The notes under the pieces are model-generated. The model saw only the letters and a program-made list of their open reading frames with translations. It was not told where the DNA came from and made no database searches. Of a stretch of 64,000 nucleotides of DNA, positions 1-12,064 are shown piece by piece. Positions within the stretch are counted from its first letter, which is position 1. The number at the start of each line of letters is the position of its first letter. Made by a program: the position numbers and the translations under genes. The stretch is from Reticulascus tulasneorum (lineage: Eukaryota > Ascomycota > Sordariomycetes > Glomerellales > Reticulascaceae), in NCBI GenBank assembly GCA_001557505.1, contig LSAX01000005.1, positions 2,418,001-2,482,000 on the forward strand, read 5' to 3'.

Positions 1-2611
1 AGATGCGATCTTGGTCTTGGAGACCACCCCCCATCCATACATCCCAGCCATCCAGGCGCCGATGCGTGTCCTGTCCTGGGGGGAGCGCTTCGGGACAAAG
101 TGGCCATTCAAATCTCCAAAACTCCAAACCCGCGTTTCCACGGGTCCAGCGCCACCAAAAGGCCTGAGATGCGGGTTGCGTACACAAGCTGCATGATCAG
201 CCACAACCCTGCCAATATCAAAAATCACTGGCAAACCGCAAGGGTCATCCGAGCAGGACTTGATATCCCGTCGGCCTTCTCGAACGAAGTGGAACACGCG
301 ATCACCATAGTTTGCTGCCATTGATGTTCGGGTGATTTGGCTTGACAAGACGCAATATTACACATGCCCATCTTTCGGTCTTCTTGCTTCCTTGGAACAG
401 TGCCCGCCAAGAAACTAACTAGGTCGCCGCCCAGGGCAGAACCTACCCGCAGAGGTATCCACGAGAGGGACAAGAGGAACCCCGCGGTCGTTTGACGCGA
501 TGGTTGGTGAGTGAGCGCGGTGGAGAGCGAGGGACGAGGGAGGTGAGACGTGTATAATATTGAATATGTCAACTCTGGTCATGCAACCACACAACACGCA
601 CACACACACAGACACTCATCTCCCTGCTCTGGTTGCTGATGATTAGCCACCGCCGAACGGATTCCTTCTGGGACGAGCCGTCCATGTGTGACTACAAGGA
701 AGGGCACTCGTGCTCCGTGTACGTTGATCTCCTTGCTCCCTCGCTTGGCACGGCCGTCCTCACCCATCCCATCCACGTTGTGTGCTGTGCAACCCACCAC
801 CACCACTGCCGCCCTTTCCTTCCTTCTTGCAGCCAGACTTGAGCGGATACGGGGGGGGGCGTTGAGGCCCTCGAGAAAAGCTGAGACCAGGACCTCGAAA
901 AGACAAGACGTTGACTTGTGTGCCGTCTCCGAGCTCTCTCCCCTTGCATGTTGAAGGGTCTTGGTCCTGTCCACTTTCTTGCCTCTTTCGCGCTCAACCG
1001 CCCACCCCTAATCCTCCGTGTTGTCGGCGATATTATTTCATCATTCTTCCCCGGCACTGCGAGACGGCAAGCATCAGGCCCGAAGAAGGACAGGCAGGTA
1101 GACAGACATCAAGAAACGAGAAAGGACCTGTCACGCGGGTGTGGCTAGTCGGCAGAAGGGTAGGGGAAGGCTAGGGTATAATTTAACGAGGCAGCGCGAA
1201 CCTCAATTTATCTATGCATGCATGCAACATGCTGCATACACAGGAAGATCGGGCGGGCTGGCAGACAGAACAGACAGACGGACGGATGGACAGGCAGGGC
1301 AGGGCCTCGCATGGCAGATTTTGTCCTAGTTAAAAGTACCTACATACTACGTAGTAAACCCATCAGGTGTGGAGTACATGCACCCACAGTTGACGCCAAG
1401 GTGCCGCTTCCCCTGGATCCCCTGGATTCCAGCTGCCTCATCCGCCCGCCGCGACGCGATACATCTCTCCCGTCACTAAGTTGTAAATTGTTCAGGCACC
1501 CGAATTCCAAGAATATACGGGCGTGTGGCCTACAGTACGTCCAGCCTGACGACAAAACTAATCACGCCGTACCTTGGCCATTCATTGCCCTGCGTTAGTG
1601 GGGGTGCTTGGAATAGGTACCTACCATGACCACCATGCCTTGGGTCGGGTAGCTATGTATGTATGTAATTAGGACGGAGCTCTCGTCCCAAGTCTCATCT
1701 CGCGAGTCAATTTCTCGGGTCAGGTACTTCGTCTGGCCTACGCTACGACGCTACCACCTACCGCACCGGCCGCTGGGGCTCCAACTTTCCCTTTCCCCCT
1801 ACCTTACCACCTCTATCTCCTTATTACACACTCTCCCCAGGTCAATTCCTCCTCCAATCCTCTCGTAATTTACCTGCAAGCCTCCGTCTCGCCTACGGCT
1901 CTCACCGAGAGAAACAGCGAGTTCACGACGACGACGACAGATCATAATCCTCCCGTCCGGCTGTGCACCTCTCGCAAGTTCAATTGGTGCTCCCACAATC
2001 TGCCCGACGACGACTGCGATTGCGACTACGAAAATCGGCGTCCGCTCCGCACATTCCAAGGTCCTGAGCTGCTGCACCGTAACTAGAGCTGGCCCCGTTT
2101 TGTTAGAGAGAGAAGAGGAAGAGGGTCCATGCTCACGGCGCGTTCCCTTGTCTGTACATCCATACATACATACAAGCATACATACATACACACGCACACT
2201 GCACCAGTCAGGGGATCTCGTGGGCTCCAGCAGATTAAAAAACAACAAATCGCAACGCAACATGAGATAGACCTGCTGGAGTTGGCTCATTGGCAAAGCA
2301 GGCGAATCTGACCGCCTGTCCATTTACTTGGCAGCGAAAGCAATTCCTGCAGTTTTCCCTATTCCTTTTTTTATTTCCGTTTGGGAGCACCAGCCTGGGG
2401 GAAAATCCTGAAACTCGGCCACCCTCTCTCTTCTCACCCTCGCGAGATTAACCCTCGACACATTCTGCCCTTTGCCTCGCGACATCAACCCGGCGCTAGG
2501 TCCGCAGCTTGACCAGAACAAAACACGCCAAACAGTTAGCAGGTCACCGGCCCCGTCGTCCAGCTTCTGATTTCTGCCCGTGTTTTTTTCTTCTTCTCTT
2601 TCCGTCAAAGC
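1..2611. other. Non-coding upstream region of the KIN4-like kinase gene
   Basis: I see no convincing gene in this stretch. The open frames are short, overlap each other on both strands and have no recognisable motifs. Low-complexity DNA is common: a short CA run near 599-610, CAGACAGA/GGACGGA-type runs near 1262-1300, and a CATA tetranucleotide run at 2161-2190. From about 1680 on, the plus strand is pyrimidine-rich with many CT tracts, which fits a fungal core promoter and long 5' leader for the kinase gene starting at 2612. Whether a small non-coding RNA lies here cannot be judged by reading. Confidence 0.5.
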
Positions 2612-5600
2612 ATGTCTTCGGCCGCACTGCACACTGCCCATTATCAACCGACCTCTCTGGCAGCATCGCCTCTCATTCCAGCTTCACCCAACAGTCGACA
2701 GTACACGTCGAACCATTCGTCCCCGACCCGCGAGGCATACAATGCAAATCTGCAGAACAACTCTGCCTCGCCTCCATCCTCGAGACGCCCTTCCCGAAGA
2801 CCGAGCGGCAACGGCGCGTCTACAAATACTGCCGACCCGAGTGCCCCAATGACCTCGCGTGCCGCCCTCGCCAGTCCTGTGCCCGTGACGACTGCATCTC
2901 CCGACCATCAATCGAGCCCCTCCGATCGTCGGAGAAATATGCCTCCCGTCGCACCTCCCCGGACGTCTTCGACGCAGCATGGCAATTCTGGAGCACGCGA
3001 GAGTTCCCGAAGACGGGACCATACAAACGATAAAGCCGCAGCCTCGCCTCGACGCGGCCCGACCGATAACACTCGGGCTGATACCAATGGCAACATCGAC
3101 GACCGCGTGATGGACGATGCACAGGTGGCCGGCTCGCGGAGTCGGAGGACGCACCAGCAGATTGCCCAAGAACCTCCGCAGCGGTCGAGCAGCAACCGAG
3201 ACGGCCGTACTGGGGGAACATCTACGGTGATCCCGATCAGGTCACATGGTACGCCGCAGACGACCGCATCATCGAAGCAGCCGTCGCGGGAGGCGAGTGA
3301 AGTCCTTAATCGAATAATCGTGTCCCAGCCCGAAGTGGATGCCGAACGGGAAAAAGAACGCATGGCCGAAGCCCAACCACACCACACTGCTTCATCACAC
3401 GCGGAGACTGCTGCATCCCCTCCCGTCGTCGCCACAGCTGACCAGGATGATGGCCGCCGAGGTGGCAGGAGCCGACATGATCATTCTGGGAAGAGGGAGA
3501 AGGTGGTCAGGTTTGGCGACTACATCCTTGGAAATACCATTGGCGAAGGCGAGTTTGGCAAGGTCAAGCTCGGTTGGAAGCAAGATGGCGGCGTCCAGGT
3601 ATTTCTCACGTCGCGATAATCATCATTCATGAAGCTTGACTAACCGCTCCGTGCTCAGGTCGCCATTAAGCTCATAAAGAGAGATACCGTCGGCAACAAT
3701 CCGTCGAGGCTGGCTAAGATTTATCGAGAGATTGCCATTTTACGAGGCATCTCGCACCCTAATATCGTTCGATTGCATGAGATGGTCGAGACGGAGAGGC
3801 ATATCGGCATCATCCTGGAATACGCATCCGGCGGCGAATTGTTCGACTACATCCTGAACCATCGATACCTGAAAGATAATGCGGCTCGAAGACTGTTCGC
3901 CCAACTGATTTCTGGAGTGGGCTATCTGCACAAAAAGGGTATCGTCCACCGAGATCTCAAATTGGAAAATCTCTTGCTGGACCGCAACCGTAACATCATT
4001 ATTACCGACTTTGGCTTTGCCAACACCTTCGACGCGGAGGAGGAGCTGAATGAGGAGGAAGAACTCAACCTGGGCGATCGCGATTTCGTGAAGAGGGTCG
4101 GCTTGGACAAGGTCAAGTCTAATGGCACGAGAAAAGGCGACCTGATGCAAACAAGCTGCGGCAGTCCCTGCTATGCGGCCCCGGAACTGGTCGTTAGTGA
4201 CTCCTTGTACACTGGCCGGAAGGTAGACGTCTGGAGCTGTGGAGTCATTCTCGTAAGTTCAGTATATCTTCCTCCAAGATTTCCTTGCTAAAATGTTTTG
4301 ATTAGTACGCGATGCTGGCAGGCTACTTACCGTTCGACGACGACCCGGCAAACCCCGAAGGCGACAACATCAACCTCTTGTACAAATACATTGTCAACAC
4401 CCCTCTCACGTTCCCCGAATACGTCACACCCCACGCACGAGATCTTCTCCGGCGCATCCTTGTGCCCAATCCTAGGAAGAGGGCAGATCTGTTCGAGGTG
4501 GCCCGTCACAGCTGGTTGAGCGAGTACGCGCACGTCGTGGAATTTATCACTAGCAGTACCACGACGCCTACCGAAATTCAGAACACAACGGTCCCTTCAG
4601 AGGAGGAGTATGCAGATGCCCCTGGCGTCGCACGAAGCGCCTCCGTACGGGAAGCTACGAAATCGAAGGCTGCAGGCCCCACCTCGGTCGGAGGATTGGC
4701 GAACAAGCACGGCAACATCGATCCGGAGGCTGAGGCGTATGCCAGACAGCAAAAAGAGGCGAAGCGCCGTACTGTGCAGGTCGAGTATGTGGCCCCGACA
4801 ACTCAGACGACGCGTGGAGAACCGCAAGTTCAGTCCACCGGCGGCAAGTCCCGTGCCCGGTCAGGTAGCCAGGGACCAGTCGAGGTGACCGGGAGCCCAA
4901 CAACGCCGCGCGAAAAGCCCCTGCCGCGGGACCCCCCCGTATCTAAAGAAGGCTACGCCAAGACGTCTCGGGACGCGAGGCGGCCACCAAGTGCCCACAC
5001 GTCCAATGCCCAGAGACAACAAAACGCCCCACCAACTAGGCCGGCTCGCGATACTCGATCCACATCCGATAACGTGTACATGACCTCCGTGGCGGGTGCG
5101 TCCGGCGCAAGGCCACAGACTGGAGGTTCCTTGGCTTCGAGTGGCTCGATGGGATTTGGAACCGGTGCTCGAGCTTCGTACGGTCAACCACTACCCCCTG
5201 CGGTCGCAGGTACTAATGTTCATGGAAGAATACAACAGCCTAGCGCACAAGATTCGCAGCCCATGGGGCGACCGAGCGTCAGCGTGCCCTCCAAATTCGC
5301 CAAAGTCACCGGGTTTGCTCCGGAGCACCAAACCGGCCACGCCCAAACTACTGCCGAGGTCAAGGGCCACAAACGGTCAAGCACGATTGGGGATATGGGC
5401 TCGAAGTTGCTCGGGCGCACGGGATCTCTCTTTGGCAACAAGAACCGCAAGAGATCAGAGCAGCAAGGCGGCGAGAAGACCAAGAGATACCCTCCGGTCA
5501 GTATGCCCAATATGCCTGGTGATGAGCAGCAGCCTCGACCCTCAATTGAAACGGGTGCTGGGCGGCGGTCATTTTCCCTAGGGATCGGAAAGAAGCGGAG

Positions 5601-6237
5601 CGGTAGCATCACTGGTTCTCACACTTCTCAGGAGCGGCGACGATTTTCGCTCATCCCGCAGTCCTTTTCTCTGAGAGCCATTGGCATCGGAAAGGACTAC
5701 GACAGCACCCCGCCACCCGAATTTCAATCCCAGCAGGACCTGCCGATTCAAGAACCCCCGCAAGTAGACGAACGGGGTCGCTATATCGAGCCAGAACCGG
5801 CACCGAGGGGCAAGACCCCGTTCTTTGACGGCATGTATGAGTCGAGCCAGCAGCGCGATCCTCCCCACTCGAGCGGCGCCGCGCAACAGCAGAGGCGCGG
5901 TTCGGCGCAGCACAATAAGCAGACAAGCGCGATCCCACCATACATGCAGAAAGGTTCGCAGCTCAACACGGGATCCGACTCGTCGCTAGAGAAGACGCAG
6001 CATCGACGACAAGCTAGCGCGCCTTACCCAGCGACGGGATTCTCAGAATCTGAAGGCTACGATGGCCGGCGAATCGGAAGTAGGGGCACCCGGGGCGTCT
6101 TGCAGAAGAATAAGAGATTCACGGACGCGTACGATCAGGAGGCGTACCACGGCCACGAGGGAAGCAGCGGAGCAGCAAAGAGGGTGATGGATTTCTTCCG
6201 TAGGCGAGGCAAGGCGAGAGGTGGGGAGGATAGATGA
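2612..6237 (+). CDS. KIN4: KIN4/FRK1-family serine/threonine protein kinase
   Basis: Three exons (2612-3598, 3659-4252, 4306-6237) joined by 60 and 53 bp GT-AG introns encode about 1170 residues. A disordered Ser/Pro/Arg-rich N-terminus of about 300 residues precedes a complete kinase domain (about 300-595). Visible motifs are the glycine loop [45 protein letters not shown] and [22 protein letters not shown]. The last blocks match yeast Kin4/Frk1, the kinase acting in the spindle position checkpoint; that role here is inferred. About 40 acidic and basic residues sit between DFG and the CGSPCY segment, longer than in yeast. A basic, Ser-rich tail of about 575 residues follows, as in large fungal members. 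The start is the first ATG of the open frame and both introns are phase 0. Confidence 0.88.
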
Positions 6238-8138
6238 AGGGCTTCTCCGGAGCCCGGCTCTGATGACATTCCATCTTTGGGTTGTCCTCCGAGTTGGGAG
6301 GGATCACGAATATTCGCCATGTATACGGCGTCGCCTTATCTGACGCGAAACCCCCACCTTAACCTTTTCTCAACGACGTACGACCTTGTAATCATGCACA
6401 GATCAAACCAAACCGATAGCCACTTCAACTCCACTGTATAGAGACCCCGTCCGAGCCGCCTTCTGCATGGTTGGCGAAACGGCATAGATTGGCTGGACGC
6501 ATTTTACTTCTCACACTTACTCTCCTATAATACGGCTGCTTTGTTTTTCATTTGCACAGGGGATTCTGGTCATGGAATGGGCTCAAGGAAGGGTTGGAGG
6601 CGGTTCTGAACCCAAGGCGTGTTCTGCTTTTTACCTTTCCCTCCACGCGCTGCGCTCTTCTACCTTGTAATCATTGCTTCAGTGGCATGGCGGAGGTGGA
6701 CATAGAGACTACTTTCAAGTTGCACGGGTGACAGGCTCATATGAGATGAGTAGACTATGGAGAATCGCGGGCAAGGATCGGGGTAGAGCCTTTGTTGGAG
6801 TTTTGTGTTAAGCGAGAGCTGATGAAAGCGGATAGAGCTCTAGTGAGCGAAGGGATAAGAATGTGGAAGGAGTAGCGTATAGTGTTGAAGCAAATTGAAC
6901 AGCTATCTTGAATGGCAGATGTGGGGATAATGAGATGATGGCTTCGACCCTCGACCATTACCTATCTTGGTTTACCTCCGTGCTCCTCGGCCCATGCATC
7001 CACGAGGATGGTCTAGCCCAAGCAGATACGAATGTACATGCATGCCTACGTACATGGGGAGGAAGACCTCGCAATCTGATCGTCGGAGATCTGATAACAA
7101 GATTATAAATGTGGCGGAAATGCGTCGTGGCGTCCAACCTGGACCGGAAGGTTGACGTCACTTCGGCACCGCTGCCGGCTTGGTTAGGTTAAGCATAGGC
7201 GGGTAATTAGTGCCATTCCTGGCCGCCGAAATACTGTCTACTTGCGGTGCGCGTTTGGTGCAGCAGTGCTTAAGTTAAATGTGCCGCCGAGTTAGTGATG
7301 AGTCGAGCAATCGATAGCCGAAGCGCGTCGCGATGCAAGAAAATACCCCATTAGCCTGGTCTGTACGTCTGCAACTCGGGAACAACACTTGTATTGCTGG
7401 GCTTTCTCTCTACCGGAGGATGACTTCTGCAGTTTCTCGGGATATACGCCGCCTCCAATCAAGCACGCTTGATGGCGGTTGCTTGAGGCTCAGCTGGAGC
7501 AGAATGCACCTCTGACTCTTCGATGGTGGCGTGTGGCGGTGCCTGGGTCCGCCTCCGCAGACCAACGATGGCATCCATGCAGAGGTCTCTGCTTCTCGGT
7601 AATTACCATCAGCAGTGCGCAGTTATGAAGCTTTGTTATTCCCGAAAACCACCTGTCTTGACCGGGCAGGGAGTTGTCCAGCATTACCAAGGTTCCAACC
7701 AAGTTGCAGTGGGATCAGGGAACCCATACGAAGTACACGTGCCATAAGTTACTTCGTACAGGAAAGTTGAACAGGATGGTCTGTGTATTACAGCGCCAAG
7801 ACGCCAACTCTTGCTTGATTTGGCACTTGTGTTAGTGGTCGAGCCACTAAGAAACCTACAGCTGTATCATTGGTTACAGCGGTCCAAGGTGACGGGGCCC
7901 CCCTGTTGTGTCCCAATGGGAGGGCGAGATTGCGCCTGTTGCACGGAGTCTCTCGCCGCTTCGGTCGTCTGAATCAGCCCTTTAAGGCTTCCCCCATCAT
8001 CCCAAACAATCTCTCTTCTTTTTTTCTTTCTTGTCTTCCACACCCTCCAAGAGTTGCTGCTTGCTTCCCACACACCCACAACCAAGCACATCGCATCAAC
8101 CCTCCCCAAGACACCCAACCCGTGTCCAAGTACATTCG
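6238..8138. other. Intergenic region between kinase and Ca2+/H+ exchanger genes
   Basis: No gene is supported here. The first few hundred bases are probably the 3' UTR of the kinase gene. The last 150 bases carry a C/T-rich tract (about 7990-8040) with no ATG before the exchanger start at 8139, as expected for a fungal core promoter and leader. The open frames between are short and without motifs. Confidence 0.5.
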
Positions 8139-10904
8139 ATGAAGGAAACCTCTTCTGACCCCCCCAACTTAGACGGCACACGCTCTGGTGTAAGATCCAA
8201 AGCGCATGGCTTCTTTCGCAGCGCGTCGAAACGATCCGACGGCAGCATCCTCCCCGTGAGCAACCCTGCCGCGACAAACACCCCCGGCTCCATCAGCAAT
8301 GGCGGCCACGCAACAACCACGAACACAAATCCCGCGACGACCGACGAGAAGTCGACGCAGTCCCAGCGCAATGGCGGCGTCCGCGACGCGCATGCCGGAG
8401 GCTCGTCTCCTCCATCTCCGCAAGATGAGGGGCAGGGGACTCTCGTAGAGACCGAGGACGAGAAGAAAGTGAAACCCAATATGTTTGCCAACTTCTACAA
8501 GGTCTTCAAGATGGTCTTGTTCCACAGCTGGATCAACGTCCTGCTCGTCTTTGTGCCTGTCGGCATCATCGTAAAGCAAATCCCCGGCCTCCATGCCGGC
8601 GTCGTCTTCGCCATGAATGCCATTGCCATCGTCCCGCTCGCCGGCCTCTTGAGTCACGCGACCGAGTCTGTAGCGAGCAAACTCGGCGATACCATCGGTG
8701 CGCTGCTCAATGTCACCTTTGGTAACGCCGTTGAGCTCATCATCTTGTAAGCCATCCTTTTTTTTTTATGTCCTGCAAGCCACCCCACATCGTGGTGCCG
8801 CCTGGGCACAGCTTGGCGAACACTTGGCTAATGCTTGTTTGTGTCTAGCATGTATGTTACCACTTTTGACGTGATCCAAAGACAAGAACGAGAAGAGAAG
8901 TCCCGAGTGACATTATCGTACCAATCGCGTCCCCAAATCATCGAGTTCTTCCCATGACCCATCGTCCATCTTCATGTGTGCTGACATTCTGCTTTGCCGC
9001 CGGATAGCATTGCGCTTGTTAAGGTGCGTCGGCCCTCTCAACCTGGTTCGGGCCTGTCATGCTAATATTTAATAGGGAGAAATCCGAATTGTGCAGGCCT
9101 CACTGCTGGGGTCTATTCTGGCTAACTTGCTGCTCATTTTGGGCATGAGCTTCTTCCTCGGTGGCCTGCGCTATCGCGAGCAGGTATGTCACTATCGAAC
9201 GACACTGTTGATGGCCAAGCGCCACTAACACAATCTTAGATTTACAACAGCACCGTTACACAAATGAGTGCTTGTCTGTTGAGCTTGAGCGTTATCAGTC
9301 TTGTGCTCCCAGTATGTGACGCCATCCTCATTCCTGTTCTGTTGACGCTGACCAGGTGCTCCGTAGACCGCATTTCATGCCTCATTCGCAAACAACGAAC
9401 TAGGCGATGCTGAATCCCTCAAGGTTAGCCGCGGAACTAGTGTGGTATGTGGACTCCGACTACTTGTTCAATTCGGGGTTTAACACCGTTCTAGATCCTT
9501 CTGCTAGTGTACCTGGTGTATCTACTTTTCCAGCTTAAATCGCACGCGTACATGTACGAGTCGACTCCACAGCACATCGTCGATGCGGAGGCAACCCCTG
9601 GGCCCGCAGCCGGCTGGCTCGACTCGTCCAGTTCCGACAGCAGCTCGTCGTCCGACTCGGACTCTGACGGGTCGAGCCGTTCCAGAGACACCATGCGCAA
9701 GAAGATGAAGAAGGTGTTGCGAGGCGGTCGGCGACGAAAGTCGAGCGTCGCCTCTCTCGATACCGGCGAAGTCCTCCCAAAGACGCGCACTCCATCGTTC
9801 GGTACCCTGGACACTACTCCAGCGGAAGAACACGGGTCGGAAGGATCGACTTCCCGTCCTCAAGTTTCCCGTCTCAACTCGGTCATCGGCAGTGACGAGG
9901 CGGTCGAAGACGAGAAGCCTCGAAAGCACCGCAAGGGGCGCAAATGGCACGGCAGACACAAGAAAAGCAAGAGACGACACCGCTCGGATGACGGCAACGG
10001 CGCCGATCTCCAGCCAACCATCAGCGAACGCCCTGAGAACGGCAACGACGAAGGCGAACCTCGCCGCGTCGATTTTGCCTTGCAAAGCACAGTGACTGGC
10101 GGCGATGGTATGACCGAACTCGGCCAGACACCCAGTGGCAGACGACCATTCCCGGCTCTGCGGGGTATATCCGTTAAGAACCTGGCCCCGACCGTCTTTA
10201 CGCACACCGGCCCTGCTGCAGCCATGCCTGCTCCTCCTGCCGGCCCCGTTCCCCGAGTTCGCTACGGTATCCGGCGCACAAACTCCCTACCGGATAGGCT
10301 GAACAACCAGCAGCAGTTCCGTCCTCCCGGTGCCATGCTCCCTTCCCAGATCCCTCTCATGGCGCTCACGGGCGGCAACGGGGCTGAGCGAGAGCAAGAC
10401 GGCCACGATGACCACCTGTCGCGCACCGCCGCCATCATTCTTCTGCTCATATCTACCGGTCTTGTGGCTGTCTGTGCCGAGTTCCTGGTTGACTCCATCA
10501 ACGAGGTGGTGGAGACCAGCTCCATCAAGGAGATCTTCATTGGCTTGATCCTCCTGCCCATCGTCGGAAACGCGGCGGAGCACGTCACGGCCATCACCGT
10601 GGCGATGAAGAACAAGATGGACCTGGCTATCGGCGTGGCCGTCGGCAGCTCCATCCAGATCGCGCTCTTCATCACGCCGCTGATTGTCATTCTTGGCTGG
10701 ATCATCGACCAGCCGATGACGCTCTACTTCACCCTCTTCGAGACGGTTTGTCTTTTCGTCTCGACGTTTATCGTCAACTTTTTGGTTCTCGACGGCAGAA
10801 GCAACTACCTTGAAGGCGCCCTGCTGTGCTCGACCTATGTCATCATCGCCACGGCGGCATTCTTCTACCCGAAGGATGAAGATGCCAGCCAGTGGGGCAT
10901 CTAG
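8139..10904 (+). CDS. VCX1: Vacuolar Ca2+/H+ exchanger (CaCA family, VCX1-like)
   Basis: Cation/proton antiporter that loads Ca2+ into the vacuole. Seven exons are predicted: 8139-8746, 8849-8851, 9008-9023, 9076-9183, 9240-9311, 9367-9444 and 9495-10904, giving 764 residues. Both family alpha-repeat signatures are present: GNAVELII (about residue 195) and [10 protein letters not shown] (about 653). Membrane helices lie around them, with conserved blocks [22 protein letters not shown] and LKVSRGTS. The product is much longer than yeast Vcx1 because about 280 residues (about 320-600) are inserted in the central cytosolic loop: an acidic Ser/Asp run, then a Lys/Arg-rich stretch. The N-terminal 120 residues are disordered. 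The open frame reaches back to 8031 only through a TTG; 8139 is the first ATG. The 3-nt second exon is treated separately. Confidence 0.9.
8849..8851 (+). other. VCX1: Predicted 3-nt micro-exon (CAT) of the VCX1-like gene
   Basis: Exon 1 ends in phase 2 at 8746 before GTAAGC. A first intron (8747-8848) has a GGCTAAT branch site and a pyrimidine-rich TGTCTAG acceptor. Only CAT follows before a GTATGT donor at 8852. The second intron (8852-9007) has a GTGCTGAC branch site and a GGATAG acceptor. Including CAT gives Phe-Ile-Ile at the junction, matching the length of the conserved helix in the family; skipping it loses one Ile without shifting the frame. Prediction only; RNA evidence is absent. 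Confidence 0.75.
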
Positions 10905-12064
10905 AACGACCTACAACCGAGTAGGATGATGGGCGGGGGATACGGCAATACGTGAGTCTTCACATGAAGAACGTGCATCGGGCAAGCTATTCTTGCCTGG
11001 AGGCTCATTACATAAATGGGGTCTATATTGGGATTTACATTCGATGGTGGGGCCGGGTTTGGTCGTCAAATTGGACTGTAGTTGCGCCATGGACCTTACT
11101 TATCGGGCATTTGTTTCGTAGTTTGGTCTGAACTAGATTGCTTGCCAACTAGGCAGTACCAATTGTCGTAGACGGGATGGGTCTGATGGATGACCTATAC
11201 TCTCTCCGTCATACCCATTGAATATACACCTACACTCGTTACTACATCTGTCCTTGTCATATTTGTCAAGAGCAACAGCTTGGCCTGCCCGAAACCCTTC
11301 CTGATGTGAACTCAAATAAAGCTAAGCATTGGTTTACAATGCAACCACGGTAACATGACAATTTACAGCTAAGCCACGAACGTTCGTAAGCTTCTAGAAG
11401 CTTATCCGAGAAGCCGAGTAAGGTTTTGAAGCTCCTCATGGGCTGCCTCAAGGATAGAGGGCGTATTTGATTTATTTTATGGATTACCCCAAAAGAAGCA
11501 CACCAGTCTAATAGAGGGATGCATCGGGTAAATAGAGCAGTCATTCATTTTGTGAAGCCAGTTGCCCCTCCATTATTGAAGACGTCATGCTGGAATGTAC
11601 AGAGAACAACCCCCAACCCGCAGACGCGATGCAGCAGGCATGCAGGAGCTCTGTTTGGTCGTGGCTGCCCCTCCACTGGTCCACAATGGCCCGCGGGGCA
11701 AAAGCTGTAGCACACATACGCCTCAAGCGGCACAAGCAGCTTGGCGAAGCATTCGGATGAATCCCAAGCATTTAATTTCTACACAGCCACCATACTAGAA
11801 ACACAAGCTAACCTGTGTTCCCTCCATACATCAGCTGCCTCGATTCCCAAACATATTCCCAACGCACTCCGCCTCCAGGACGCTGCGCATCTAATCAATT
11901 GACCCCCGAGCAAGAACCCATTTTCCGCCCGACTTGTTACAGAGCCACAGCCAACATCGCCCGCCGCTTGTCGTCAGCTTCTGCTCCCGCCCAACACCAT
12001 CCAACAGGACGAACAGAAAACGTACAAGAGGGAGGTCTTCGGATCCCAGGGAAAGCTGCTCGCC
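10905..12064. other. Intergenic region, exchanger 3' side and SPRY-gene promoter
   Basis: No gene is supported. Several short open frames occur, none with a recognisable motif or good codon character. The last 250 bases are C-rich and contain the probable leader of the SPRY gene. An open frame from 11815 overlapping the SPRY gene in another frame is judged a shadow. Confidence 0.45.

Noticed and set aside
8031..8138. N-terminal extension of the exchanger frame (36 codons upstream of ATG 8139)
   Set aside because: It starts with TTG, not ATG, and consists of the C/T-rich leader; fungal genes normally start at the first ATG.
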